Below, one piece after another: positions 10,474 through 19,191 of a DNA stretch of 64,000 bases (position 1 is the stretch's first letter; every line of letters begins with the position of its first letter). The DNA comes from Actinomycetota bacterium (GTDB taxonomy: Bacteria > Actinomycetota > Actinomycetes > S36-B12 > UBA10799): NCBI GenBank assembly GCA_020637055.1, contig JACJWR010000002.1:788794-852793 (forward strand). Direction: 5' to 3'. A program made the translations under genes and the position numbers. The notes under the pieces were generated by a model. It saw only the letters and a program-made list of their open reading frames with translations. It was not told the DNA's origin and ran no database searches.

Positions 10474-10647
10474 TCAGACGTCGAGGACCTGACGCTTGGC
10501 GTAGGTGCCGCATTCCGGGCAGGCGGTGTGCGGGAGTTTGCGCGCCTTGCAACGGTCGCACGTCACCAGCGTGAGCGGCGCGGCTTTCCACTGGGAACGG
10601 CGGGACCGGGTGTTGCTGCGGGACATCTTGCGCTTCGGAACGGCCAC
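10474..10647 (-). CDS. rpmF: 50S ribosomal protein L32
   Basis: A 57-residue large-subunit ribosomal protein. Seen: the N-terminus VAVPKRKMSRSNTRSRR and a four-Cys zinc ribbon, TCDRCKARK...CPECGTY. The GTG start at 10647 has AGAGGA about 8 nt upstream. It sits between DUF177 and the carrier-protein-like gene, a conserved bacterial arrangement. Because the zinc ligands are present, this is the C+ (zinc-binding) form. Confidence 0.97.
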   Translation of the reverse strand: MAVPKRKMSRSNTRSRRSQWKAAPLTLVTCDRCKARKLPHTACPECGTYAKRQVLDV

Positions 10648-10788
10648 GGTGAAGATCCTCTCGGTTACGGCACAGAGTTCGGCTCGAAAGCTCTCGGCGC
10701 CCCGCGCTCTCGCGACTCCCTCAGCCACGGGCGTGGGGCGTCGGGTGCCACTTTCGCAGGAGTCGGTCCGAGATCGAGCACAGACCGC

Positions 10789-11361
10789 CTAAGTATCCCC
10801 CATGGTCGAATCTTCGCCCACATCGGGAGGTAGTTGCAGCGCTTTCAGCGCGGCCCATCTCGGATCATCCTGGACGTGGTCGTGGCCCGGGTTGTCGGCC
10901 AACTTGATACCGCAGGTCGGGCAGAGGCCCCCGCAGTCGGCACCGCACACCGGGGCAAGCGGCAAAGCAAGCACCACCGCATCTCGAATCGCTCCGGACA
11001 GGTCGATCAGCCCCCCTTGGACCAAGGGCAGTGGATCGTCATCAGGGTCAACCTGCTCAGGTTCGACCCAGAGGTACAACTCCGAGAAGGGGGAGTCAAG
11101 GGTCTCCGCCAGAGGTTCCAGACAGCGGCTGCAGAAGCCCACTGTGGGGAAAGTCAAGTCGGCGGTGACCAGCACTCCGTCGATCACCGACTCCAGCGTG
11201 AGGTCGAGTTTCATGTCCGCACCAGGCGGGACTTCGATCACCGGATTCGCGATCCCGGCTGGCGCAGGCACCACCCGGTGCACCCGCTTGAACTCACCGG
11301 CACGCCGGAAATCATGGACGTCGAGCACCCAGGGCGCCGTCGGATCGATCACGACGCACAA
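10789..11361 (-). CDS. YceD/DUF177 family protein
   Basis: A 190-residue member of the DUF177 family, which sits next to rpmF in most bacteria and is thought to take part in 23S rRNA or 50S assembly. Seen: the N-terminal HDFRRAGEFKRVHRVVPAP, a central GFCSRCLEPL motif, and the C-terminal CGADCGGLCPTCG cysteine cluster followed by DPRWAALKAL, the family's most conserved stretch. About 140 nt separate it from rpmF, so rpmF may also have its own promoter. Confidence 0.92.
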   Translation of the reverse strand: MCVVIDPTAPWVLDVHDFRRAGEFKRVHRVVPAPAGIANPVIEVPPGADMKLDLTLESVIDGVLVTADLTFPTVGFCSRCLEPLAETLDSPFSELYLWVEPEQVDPDDDPLPLVQGGLIDLSGAIRDAVVLALPLAPVCGADCGGLCPTCGIKLADNPGHDHVQDDPRWAALKALQLPPDVGEDSTMGDT

Positions 11362-11397
11362 CTGTAGCCAGGTGAAGGCCGCAGTCCGGGCGCGTGG

Positions 11398-12099
11398 TCA
11401 CCGGTAGCCGGGAAGCTGATCCGGATCCACCGAGACGTCGAGTTCGAAGTCGTAGAATTCCTCGGCCCCGTGGGACGGTTGATTCTGCTGTTCGCGTGCG
11501 GCGACGTCAACGACGTGGTCGGCTTGCCCCGTAGCGATCTCGGCGTGGAAGCCCAAGGCCATCGATTCGAGATCCGCGTGCTCACGCTGGATCTCCTGCA
11601 CCGCGCCGAGCAGAGCCGCCTCGGCCTTCGCCAGCAGGACGTTGGAACGGTGCGCGGTCGCCGAGAGAATCAACTCGGCCCGGTGTGCGGCATCCTTGAC
11701 CAATCCGGCGGCCTCGTCGCGAGCGGCCACCGTGGTGGCGTGGGAGTCGACCAGCAGGGCAGCCTGCATCCGCGCTTCGGCCAGGATCTTCTCGGCTTCG
11801 GCGCTTGCCTGCGCGCGAGTTGAATTGGCGCGCTCCGTGGCTTCCTCGACCAGCCTTTCAGCGCGCGCTTGGGCTTCCGCCATCCGTTCGAGCGAGCCTC
11901 GTTCGGCGGTGTCGAGGATCTCCGATCGGCGGCGAACGATCTGCTCAGCCTCCCGGATCGTGTCGGGAAGGGTGGCGCGAATCTCGTCCAGCAGATCCAG
12001 CACCTCGTCGCGCGGAACGACGCAGGAAGCCGACAGTGGTAGCGACTTCGCGCTTTCGATGATGTCGCTGAGTTCGTCCAACCGGTTGAGCATGTCCAT
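11398..12099 (-). CDS. DivIVA-like coiled-coil protein (SepIVA type)
   Basis: A 233-residue mostly helical protein starting MDMLNRLDELSDIIESAKSLP, with a short globular N-terminus (VVPRDEVLDLLDEIRATLP) and a long Ala/Glu/Arg coiled coil from about 45 to 190, then an acidic tail. Mycobacterial SepIVA (Rv2927c), a septum and elongation factor, has the same layout and the same neighbours (DUF177, rnc, mutM). Function is inferred from that synteny and the domain pattern. It ends in the same operon direction, 36 nt before DUF177. Confidence 0.8.
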   Translation of the reverse strand: MDMLNRLDELSDIIESAKSLPLSASCVVPRDEVLDLLDEIRATLPDTIREAEQIVRRRSEILDTAERGSLERMAEAQARAERLVEEATERANSTRAQASAEAEKILAEARMQAALLVDSHATTVAARDEAAGLVKDAAHRAELILSATAHRSNVLLAKAEAALLGAVQEIQREHADLESMALGFHAEIATGQADHVVDVAAREQQNQPSHGAEEFYDFELDVSVDPDQLPGYR

Positions 12100-12101
12100 G
12101 G

Positions 12102-12593
12102 TTATCCCTGCTCCGCAGCGTCCGAGATCTTTGCTTCGAGCCGATCGATCACGGTCGGTGGCACCAAACCGGAGACATCTCCGCCATAGGTGGCAACCTC
12201 CTTGATCAGGCTGGAGGACAAGAACGAGTACAAGGGGTTGGTCGACATGAACACCGTGTCGACGTCGGCGAGCCGTCGATTCATCTGTGCCATCTGCAAC
12301 TCGTAGTCGAAGTCGCTGACGGCGCGCAGACCTTTCACGATCGAACGAACATCGTGCTCGGTGCAGAAATCGACCAGCAGGCCGTGGAAGGAGTCGATGA
12401 CCACGTTCGGCAAGTCCGCCGTGACCTCCGAAAGGATCTCAATCCGTTCGGGGATGCTGAACAAGCCCTGCTTCTTGTGGTTGACCAGAACTGCCACAAC
12501 CACCTCGTCGAACAGTTCACTGGCCCGGGCGATGATGTCCAGGTGTCCGTTGGTCACGGGGTCAAACGACCCCGGACAGACAGCGCGTCGCAC
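12102..12593 (-). CDS. coaD: Phosphopantetheine adenylyltransferase
   Basis: The fourth step of coenzyme A synthesis: it transfers AMP from ATP to 4'-phosphopantetheine. 163 residues. Seen: the start VRRAVCPGSFDPVTNGHLDI with the nucleotidyltransferase T-x-G-H motif, the substrate loop KGLRAVSDFDYELQMA, and the C-terminal FLSSSLIKEVATYGGDVS. The GTG start at 12593 directly follows a GAGGAGG sequence, with unusually short spacing. It lies 8 nt after rsmD, a very common pairing. Confidence 0.96.
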   Translation of the reverse strand: MRRAVCPGSFDPVTNGHLDIIARASELFDEVVVAVLVNHKKQGLFSIPERIEILSEVTADLPNVVIDSFHGLLVDFCTEHDVRSIVKGLRAVSDFDYELQMAQMNRRLADVDTVFMSTNPLYSFLSSSLIKEVATYGGDVSGLVPPTVIDRLEAKISDAAEQG

Positions 12594-12601
12594 GTCCCTC
12601 C

Positions 12602-13207
12602 TCAAGGTCGATCGGGCTCCGCTGGTGACGGTGCAGACGCTACCAGCATGCCGAACGAAACATTGGTGTCCGCGTATCGGCGATCCGCGAGGGACACCCA
12701 TCCGCCCGGCCAGGCGAACGTCGCGTCGTGGCTGGAGCGCTCCACCACCGCCAACGCATCCGGTGCCAGCCAACCCCACCGGTCCAGGTCGATGAGCAAC
12801 CCCGCCACTGCGGAAGCCTCGTCCCGATAGGGCGGATCCAGGATCACGAGGTCGGCCGGGGCGGCGGGGCCGCATCGGCTTCCGCGCGGCCCGAGCCGGT
12901 AGGCGTCGGCGCGGCAGACCCCCACCCCTTCGGCTCCGACCAGGTCCGCGTTGCGTCGGAGCACCCGGTGGACCCGTGGATCGCGCTCGACCAACAGCAC
13001 CGAACCCGCACCCCGGGATGCGGCTTCCAGTCCCATCGCCCCGGACCCCGCGAACAGATCGAGGACCGCGACCGCCGGCCAGTCCCCGATTCGATGTTCC
13101 AGCGACGAGAACACGGCCTCCCGCGTTCGGGACGTGGTGGGGCGCACGTCCCCCGGCGGCACGGCCAGCCGGCGTCCACGCGCCCGGCCGGAGACGATAC
13201 GGGTCAC
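12602..13207 (-). CDS. rsmD: 16S rRNA (guanine966-N2)-methyltransferase
   Basis: Methylates G966 of 16S rRNA. 201 residues. Seen: N-terminal TRIVSGRARGRRLAVP, the RPTTSRTREAVFSSL segment, the SAM-binding LDLFAGSGAMGLEAASRGA motif, and the catalytic DPPY. It overlaps the end of recG by 4 nt and precedes coaD, so recG-rsmD-coaD form a tight translational unit. Confidence 0.96.
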   Translation of the reverse strand: MTRIVSGRARGRRLAVPPGDVRPTTSRTREAVFSSLEHRIGDWPAVAVLDLFAGSGAMGLEAASRGAGSVLLVERDPRVHRVLRRNADLVGAEGVGVCRADAYRLGPRGSRCGPAAPADLVILDPPYRDEASAVAGLLIDLDRWGWLAPDALAVVERSSHDATFAWPGGWVSLADRRYADTNVSFGMLVASAPSPAEPDRP

Positions 13208-15384
13208 GCCTTCTCCAGGAAGTCACTGGTTTCTCGGTCGGAGAGTCGCCGCAAAGCCTCACGCATGCCCGGTTCGGAAGCCAGTGCGGGATCCCGGTGC
13301 AAGACCTCTGCAGCTGCCGCCCGGGTCAACTCGATCAAATCGGCATCGTCCAGCACTGAGACCAGCCGCAACGAACTTGCGTTGCCCGACTGGTAGGAAC
13401 CCAACACGTCGCCCTCCCGTCGCGTCGCCAGGTCGATCATGCTCACCCGGAATCCGTCGTCGGTGGCAGCCAGCGATTCCAACCTCGCCATGGCATCGGA
13501 ACCGGGTTCGGCGGCCGTGACCAGCAGGCAGAGCCCGGGGGTGTCTCCCCGCCCGACGCGTCCCCGGAGTTGATGTAGCGACGAGACCCCGAAACCATCC
13601 GCGTCGATGATCACCATGAGGGTGGCGTTGGGAACATCGACACCCACTTCGATGACTGTTGTGGCGATCAGCACATCTATCCCCGAGTCGGCGTCTGCCG
13701 GCCCGGCGGCGAAGGCCGCCATCACCCGCGACTTCTCGTCGCTGTCGAGTTGGCCGTGCAGTCCTCCGATGCGCAGCCCTTGCAGCGGCCCTGCCGCGAC
13801 ATACGCAGCCAGATCCTCGACCGCGGTCGGCGGGTAGCCGGCGGTTGCGGGTTCACCGTCGGAGGAGATCCGGGGGCAGACGACATACACCTGATGCCCG
13901 GCGTCGACTTCCTCACGTGCTCGCTGCCACACCCGGCTCAGGTACCCGGGTTTGGTGAGTGCGGGCACCACATGGGTGGTCACCGGGCTGCGGCCCGCGG
14001 GTCGCTCCCGCAGGGTGGACACATCGAGGTCGCCGAAGACCGTCATTGCCACCGTCCGCGGGATCGGTGTCGCAGTCATCACCAGGGTGTGCGGCTGTGT
14101 CTCCCCGGTTGCCTTGGCCACCAGACTGGCCCGCTGTTCGACGCCGAAGCGATGCTGTTCGTCGACCACGACCAGGCCGAGATCGGCGAATTGCACATCG
14201 TCGGACATCAACGCGTGGGTCCCGACGATGATCCCCGCTTCACCGCTGGCCGCCGCCAGCAGTGCCGACCGGCGGGCACGGGTCCCCATCGAGCCGGTGA
14301 GCAACGTCACCGAGGTGCCGCGATCATCACCCATGATCGTTCCGCGCTGCGCCATCGGGCCGAGTAGCGCGGTGATGGTCGAGAAGTGTTGGGCGGCGAG
14401 GACTTCGGTCGGCGCCAGGAAAGCGGCCTGCGCCCCGGCATCCACCGCGGCGAGCATGGCCCGCAACGCCACGACGGTCTTGCCGGAGCCGACATCACCC
14501 TGCAGCAGGCGGAGCATCGGCCTGGTACTGGCCATGTCCGAGGCGATTTCCGCCGCCACATCGAGTTGCCCCGGCGTCAGCGCGAAAGGTAGTCGCTCAT
14601 CCAGCGCCGCCACCATCCCGTCGGCTGCCGGGGTCCGGGGAATCGCCGATCCGGCCCGGCGCTCGTTGCGTCGGCGGAGCAGTTCCGCTTGCAGCAGGAA
14701 TGCCTCCTCGAAGCGCAGCCGGTGCCGGGCCACGTCGATCTCCGCCAATTCCTTGGGGGCGTGGATCATCGTCATCGCTTCGGCGAATCCGACCAGTCCG
14801 TGCACGTCCCGGGTATGACGCGGCAGCGGATCCGGCAGGTCCACGACGAGCGGCAGGAGGATCTCCATCGCGGCGGTGTAGCGCCAGGTCGAGACCCGGG
14901 CGGTCGCCGGGTACACCGGGATGATGGCGCCTGCGAATCCGTCGGCGACGTCAACCGCCTCCTCCACGCCCACCGGCTCGTAGTCGGGATGCACCAGCTG
15001 CATCCCGGTGCGGAAACGGCTCACCCGGCCGGCGAACAGCAGCCGCCGCCCGACGCGCAGATCCTTCTCCCGCCAGGTTTGATTGAAGAAGGTGGCGGTG
15101 ACCTTGTGTCGTCCGTCGGTGAGTGTGACCTCGGTGAGCATGACCGGCTTTCCACGCGTACGCCGCCGGCCCGGGCGGCTGGTCACCGACGCGACTTCGG
15201 CCAGCACGGTGACGTCGTCGTCGACGCTCAGATCGCCGAGGTCGGTGAGTTCGCCCCGACGGAAGTAGCGCCTCGGATAGTGCCGCAGGGCGTCCTCGAC
15301 GGTTCGGATCCCGAAGGCCTCCCGCAGGGCCTTCGCGGTGCGCGCACCGAGGATCGCGTCGAGATCTTCCGCAAAGCCGACCAC
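13204..15384 (-). CDS. recG: ATP-dependent DNA helicase RecG
   Basis: The branched-DNA helicase that reverses stalled forks. 726 residues from the GTG at 15384 (VVGFAEDLDAILGARTAKAL), which lies one base after the FakA-like stop. Seen: the N-terminal wedge with an OB fold (DVTVLAEVASVTSRPGRR), Walker A GDVGSGKTVVALRAM, the DEQH box (VVDEQHRFGV), the TATPIPRT motif III, QLRGRVGRG motif VI. The reading frame extends upstream into the neighbouring gene but the family's N-terminus fits the GTG. Confidence 0.95.
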   Translation of the reverse strand: MVGFAEDLDAILGARTAKALREAFGIRTVEDALRHYPRRYFRRGELTDLGDLSVDDDVTVLAEVASVTSRPGRRRTRGKPVMLTEVTLTDGRHKVTATFFNQTWREKDLRVGRRLLFAGRVSRFRTGMQLVHPDYEPVGVEEAVDVADGFAGAIIPVYPATARVSTWRYTAAMEILLPLVVDLPDPLPRHTRDVHGLVGFAEAMTMIHAPKELAEIDVARHRLRFEEAFLLQAELLRRRNERRAGSAIPRTPAADGMVAALDERLPFALTPGQLDVAAEIASDMASTRPMLRLLQGDVGSGKTVVALRAMLAAVDAGAQAAFLAPTEVLAAQHFSTITALLGPMAQRGTIMGDDRGTSVTLLTGSMGTRARRSALLAAASGEAGIIVGTHALMSDDVQFADLGLVVVDEQHRFGVEQRASLVAKATGETQPHTLVMTATPIPRTVAMTVFGDLDVSTLRERPAGRSPVTTHVVPALTKPGYLSRVWQRAREEVDAGHQVYVVCPRISSDGEPATAGYPPTAVEDLAAYVAAGPLQGLRIGGLHGQLDSDEKSRVMAAFAAGPADADSGIDVLIATTVIEVGVDVPNATLMVIIDADGFGVSSLHQLRGRVGRGDTPGLCLLVTAAEPGSDAMARLESLAATDDGFRVSMIDLATRREGDVLGSYQSGNASSLRLVSVLDDADLIELTRAAAAEVLHRDPALASEPGMREALRRLSDRETSDFLEKA

Positions 15385-15385
15385 G

Positions 15386-16993
15386 CTATTCGGCGCCGAG
15401 GATGAACGGCCAATGCGGCTGACCGCCCGGCAACACCTCGACTTCGAGTTGCGGATGCGCGGTCGTGGCGTGTTCGGCGAGTTGCTGGACCTGCTCGTCC
15501 CTGGCGTCGATCCCGACCACAAGCGTGATCAACTCGGTTCCACCGGAGACCAGTCGATCGACGACCGTACGGGCCACCGTGTCGGTGTCGTCGCCGATCA
15601 CCACGATCTCCCCATCGACCAGGCCCAAGACATCACCGGGCTGACAGATACCGGCCGAGGTGATGGCCTCCTTGGCGGCCGTGGTGACGGCACCGTAGCG
15701 GGTCGCGCCCGCTGCCCGGCCCATGGCGATCATGTCATCGTCGAAGCGTGCCTCCGGATCATGGACGGCGACCGCAGCAAGGCTCTGGACGATCGAGCGG
15801 GTCGGGACCACGGCGGCCCGAACCCCGAGATCCCGCGAGGCCGCGGCCGCAGCCTCGGCGACCGGCGTGGTGTCGCGATCGCTGGGCAACAGCACGACGT
15901 CCTGGGCGTGGGCGCGGGTGACACCATCGAGCAACTCCGCGGTCGAGGCCCGCCCGCGCGCCGGCGCCCGCACCACGGTGATGCCCGATTCCTCGAGGTA
16001 GTCGGCGATGGCCGGCCCGTGGGCGACCACTACGAGGGCCCTCGTGGTGGGTGTCCCCCTCCCCGTCGTGCGCAGGCTGTCCGCCTCCAGCAAGCGCGTC
16101 ACCTTGATCCGATGCGGTTTGCCGATCTCCACCGCACGTTCGATGGCGGCGCCGATGTGGTCGGTGTGCACGTGGATGTTCCACAACCCGTGGCCGCCGA
16201 CCACCACCACCGAATCGCCGAGATCGTTGAGTTGGGCGCGCAGGGTGGGGACGGCGACGTCGGGTGCGTCCAGCAGGTACATCACTTCGTACTCCGGGCC
16301 GTCGTAGCCCACCATCGGCGCGTGCGGGGTGGGTGCCGGTGGTTTGCCGGTGCGTCGCCTACTCGGGGCCGCGACTCCTCGAATCGCCGAATCGAGGGCC
16401 TGCAAGATCACGACCAGTCCCCGACCACCGGCATCGACGACGCCCGCCTCGCGCAGCACGGCCAACTGATCGGGCGTGCGTGCCAGCGCCTCCCGTGCGG
16501 CCTCCAGCGCAGCTGTGATCACCTCGGTGGGTCCCGCCCCATCTTCCCGACCGGCGAGCGCCGCCCCCTCTGCCGCTCCGCGGGCGACGGACAGGATCGT
16601 CCCCTCCTTGGGTACGGCCACGGCGTTGTAGGCCGAATCGGCTGCCTGCCCCAGCGCTTCGGCGAGCACCTCTCCGGCCTTCCGGTCGAGCTCGGCACCA
16701 ACGTCGGACAACACGTCGGCGAAACCACGCAGAATCTGGCTGGTGATCACGCCGGAGTTGCCGCGTGCCCCCAGCAGGGCCCCCTGCGCCATCTCGTTGG
16801 CGACGTCGGCGACTGTCCCGGTCGCAGCCGCGGCCGACGAGGCGGCGGATTCGATGGTGAGGTAGAGGTTGGTGCCGGTGTCCCCGTCGGGCACTGGGAA
16901 GACGTTGAGCCGATCGATCTCGTCACGCTGTTCCCCGAGGAGGTCGACCGACTGGGCCATCCAGAGCCGAACGGTCTGTGCATCGAAAACCAT
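15386..16993 (-). CDS. DAK2 domain protein, FakA/YloV-like
   Basis: A 535-residue protein related to YloV/FakA, the ATP-binding subunit of fatty-acid kinase. Seen: the N-terminal DAK2/DhaL domain starting FDAQTVRLWMAQSVDLLGEQRDEIDRLN, then FPVPDGDTGTNLYLT with Asp residues that bind Mg-ATP, GARGNSGVITSQILRG, and the C-terminal DegV-like half with the GLWNIHVHTDH motif. The same gene precedes recG in many Gram-positive bacteria. The ATG at 16993 is preferred because it begins at the conserved domain edge. Confidence 0.9.
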   Translation of the reverse strand: MVFDAQTVRLWMAQSVDLLGEQRDEIDRLNVFPVPDGDTGTNLYLTIESAASSAAAATGTVADVANEMAQGALLGARGNSGVITSQILRGFADVLSDVGAELDRKAGEVLAEALGQAADSAYNAVAVPKEGTILSVARGAAEGAALAGREDGAGPTEVITAALEAAREALARTPDQLAVLREAGVVDAGGRGLVVILQALDSAIRGVAAPSRRRTGKPPAPTPHAPMVGYDGPEYEVMYLLDAPDVAVPTLRAQLNDLGDSVVVVGGHGLWNIHVHTDHIGAAIERAVEIGKPHRIKVTRLLEADSLRTTGRGTPTTRALVVVAHGPAIADYLEESGITVVRAPARGRASTAELLDGVTRAHAQDVVLLPSDRDTTPVAEAAAAASRDLGVRAAVVPTRSIVQSLAAVAVHDPEARFDDDMIAMGRAAGATRYGAVTTAAKEAITSAGICQPGDVLGLVDGEIVVIGDDTDTVARTVVDRLVSGGTELITLVVGIDARDEQVQQLAEHATTAHPQLEVEVLPGGQPHWPFILGAE

Positions 16994-17220
16994 CGTGGCT
17001 GAAAGACCTTTCGCTGTCACCGACTCGCCCCCGGGCAATCAGTTGGCGAGCGTCGCGCTATGATGTCACGAGTCTGTGCGACGCGTGTCGTGTAACCGTA
17101 CGACGCCGAAGCGAGATCCCGCGCTATTGCCAATGCTGCACGCGAGTCTGCTTCGGTTGCAGTTCGGCGGTCAAGCGTCCACACCGCAACATCCGACTAC
17201 GACTACTTCGGGAGATCACT

Positions 17221-17406
17221 GTGGCTGCGACCTGCGATGTGTGTGGCAAGGGCCCTGGCTTCGGCAACAGCATCTCGCACTCCCACCGGCGGACCAAGCG
17301 CCGCTGGAACCCGAACATCCAGTCGGTCCGGGTGACCGAGGGCAAGACGCCCAAGCGGCTGAACGTCTGCACCTCCTGCCTCAAAGCCGGCAAGGTCACG
17401 CGCTAG
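17221..17406 (+). CDS. rpmB: 50S ribosomal protein L28
   Basis: A 61-residue ribosomal protein. Seen: ATCDVCGKGPGFGN at the start, SHSHRRTKRRWNPNIQ in the middle and the C-terminal NVCTSCLKAGKVTR, giving a four-Cys zinc-binding form. The GTG at 17221 has GGGAG 7 nt upstream. It is divergent from the FakA-like gene across a 227-nt spacer that must hold both promoters, and its last bases overlap the end of thiL on the other strand. Confidence 0.96.
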   Translation: MAATCDVCGKGPGFGNSISHSHRRTKRRWNPNIQSVRVTEGKTPKRLNVCTSCLKAGKVTR

Positions 17407-18371
17407 GGGCCGAAGTGGCGCCAACCGCGTGCTCCGCGCGGTTCGTTGCCGTCGACCGTGACGCCGACCTTGTCACCGATCACCCGACCGATGCGGTAGA
17501 AACTCTCGGGTAGTGAAGCATCGCCCGGGAAGGTCGCGGCCAGGCTGTGGTCCTCGCCGCCGGTGAGCACCCAGGACAGTGGATCCATGGTGAACGCCAC
17601 TGCCGTGTCCTTGAGCGGCTCGTCCACCCGAAGGGCATCGGATTCGATGTCGATGCCGACCCCGGAGGCATCCGCGATGTGCCCCAGATCGGCGAGCAGC
17701 CCGTCGCTCACATCGATCATCGACGTTGCGCCGGCGGCGGCTGCGGCAATCCCCGCCTCGTACGGGACGTTGGGTCGTCGTAGCGCGTCGACCAACACGC
17801 GCGGTGAACGGAATCCCCGGCTCAACACGGTGAGCCCGGCAGCAGCCCAACCCTGCCGACCGACCAGGGCCACCTGATCGCCCGGTCGGGCGCCGGATCG
17901 GCGGATCGGATTACGTCCCCGCATGTCGCCGAGCGCCGTGGCAGAGATCACGATCGGACCGTCGGTGCTGTTGGTGTCTCCCCCGATGACTGCAGCCCCC
18001 AGCAGATCGGCCTCGGCCTGGACCCCGTCGATGACATCGGCCGCCCAACCCGTCTCGGTCTCCACCGGGATCGCCATCGCCACCATCAAGGCCAGCGGCG
18101 CGGCGCCCATGGCGACCAGATCCGCCAGATTCGCCGCCGCGACCCGATGGCCGATGTCCTCAGCGCTCGACCACGCTTTGCGGAAGTGCCGGCCTTCGAT
18201 GAGCATGTCGGTGCAGGCGACCACCTGGGATCCGCTCAGGTCCACCACGGCGGCGTCGTCACCGATGCCCAGCGCCACGAAGTCCGGAACCGGCAACCCT
18301 GAGGTGATGGTGTCGATCAGGTCGAACTCGTTCACCTGGGACACCCTGCGAATTCGCGTGCTCCGGTCCAC
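17403..18371 (-). CDS. thiL: Thiamine-monophosphate kinase
   Basis: Phosphorylates thiamine monophosphate to the active cofactor thiamine diphosphate. About 322 residues. Seen: GIGDDAAVVD near residue 36 (metal and ATP site), CTDMLIEGRHF, AAANLADLVAMGAAPLAL, GGDTNST, and IDVSDGLLADLGH. The GTG at 18371 has GGAAGGA 9 nt upstream; a second GTG at 18335 (VNEFDLIDTI) could also be the start. The gene ends against rpmB, overlapping it by 4 nt. Confidence 0.95.
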   Translation of the reverse strand: MDRSTRIRRVSQVNEFDLIDTITSGLPVPDFVALGIGDDAAVVDLSGSQVVACTDMLIEGRHFRKAWSSAEDIGHRVAAANLADLVAMGAAPLALMVAMAIPVETETGWAADVIDGVQAEADLLGAAVIGGDTNSTDGPIVISATALGDMRGRNPIRRSGARPGDQVALVGRQGWAAAGLTVLSRGFRSPRVLVDALRRPNVPYEAGIAAAAAGATSMIDVSDGLLADLGHIADASGVGIDIESDALRVDEPLKDTAVAFTMDPLSWVLTGGEDHSLAATFPGDASLPESFYRIGRVIGDKVGVTVDGNEPRGARGWRHFGP

Positions 18372-18440
18372 TGTGTGGCGTCCTTCCGATGGGATACGGG
18401 TAGGCTCGGTCTCTCACCCAACCATACGGAGGAATCGTCG

Positions 18441-18683
18441 ATGACCGGGGTCCACGCGTACGTCCTTGTACAAACCGAGGTGGGCCGATCTGCCGCGGTG
18501 GCCAAACTCATGGCCGAAATCCCCGGCGTCACCGCCGCCGACGACGTCACCGGACCCTATGACGTCATCGCCCATGTGAACGCCAGCGACATGGAGGCAC
18601 TCGGCCGCGACGTCATCAGCCCGCTCCAGGAGATCTCCGGCATCACCCGGACGCTCACCTGCCCGGTGGTCACCCTCGCCTAG
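18441..18683 (+). CDS. Lrp/AsnC ligand-binding (RAM) domain protein
   Basis: An 80-residue stand-alone RAM domain, the amino-acid-sensing half of Lrp/AsnC regulators without the DNA-binding half. Seen: HAYVLVQTEVGRSAAVAKL, IPGVTAADDVTGPYDVIAHV and the C-terminal ISGITRTLTCPVV, which match the beta-alpha-beta-beta-alpha-beta core. The ATG has GGAGGA upstream. Such short proteins are common in actinomycetes and may assemble with full-length Lrp proteins. It is 4 nt from the next gene. Confidence 0.92.
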   Translation: MTGVHAYVLVQTEVGRSAAVAKLMAEIPGVTAADDVTGPYDVIAHVNASDMEALGRDVISPLQEISGITRTLTCPVVTLA

Positions 18684-18687
18684 CGGA

Positions 18688-19191
18688 ATGCCCGGACCAG
18701 GCCCACGGCCAGCCGCCGCGTCGCGGAGTCGCGCCCGACGGGCGTCGTTCTCAGCGGTGGCAGCCGGGTTGGCGGCAGCGGGCCTCGCGCTGTCGGGCTG
18801 CGCGACCGCGGTGACGGTGCCGCCACCCGCCTCGGCGCCCACGTTGTGCGCGGAACTGGTCGCATCGCTCCCGAGCCGCGTGGCCGGGCAGGAGCAACGG
18901 CGGACCGAACCGGAATCGCCGGCGACGGCAGCCTGGGGCGATCCGCCCATCTCACTGCGCTGCGGCGTGGAAACCCCGGCGGCCTATCAGCCCACGTCGC
19001 AGTTGTTCTCCGTCAACGGAGTGGACTGGCTGGCGGAGGAACTCAGTTCCGGATTCCGCTTCACCACTGTTGGCCTTCCGGTCAACACCGAGGTCACGGT
19101 GCCTGATGCGTACGCGCCGGAAGCCGACGTGATCGCACAGTTGAGCGTGCCGATCAGCCGGGCGATACCTCAGGCCGAGCCGCCCGTCTGA
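18688..19191 (+). CDS. DUF3515 family lipoprotein
   Basis: A 167-residue exported lipoprotein. It has a signal peptide with a basic start, a hydrophobic run of Ala/Leu/Gly and the lipobox LSGC at about residues 34-37. The mature part contains TLCAELVASLPSRVAGQEQR, SLRCGVETPA and VNGVDWLAEE, the pattern of the actinobacterial DUF3515 family found between thiL and ddl (as in M. tuberculosis Rv2980). Function unknown. The last 38 nt overlap the end of ddl on the opposite strand. Confidence 0.85.
   Translation: MPGPGPRPAAASRSRARRASFSAVAAGLAAAGLALSGCATAVTVPPPASAPTLCAELVASLPSRVAGQEQRRTEPESPATAAWGDPPISLRCGVETPAAYQPTSQLFSVNGVDWLAEELSSGFRFTTVGLPVNTEVTVPDAYAPEADVIAQLSVPISRAIPQAEPPV

Noticed and set aside
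15338..17002. Plus-strand frame of 554 codons opposite the FakA-like gene
   Set aside because: A GC-rich shadow: the minus strand carries conserved DAK2 motifs, and the plus frame is low-complexity His/Arg/Gly.
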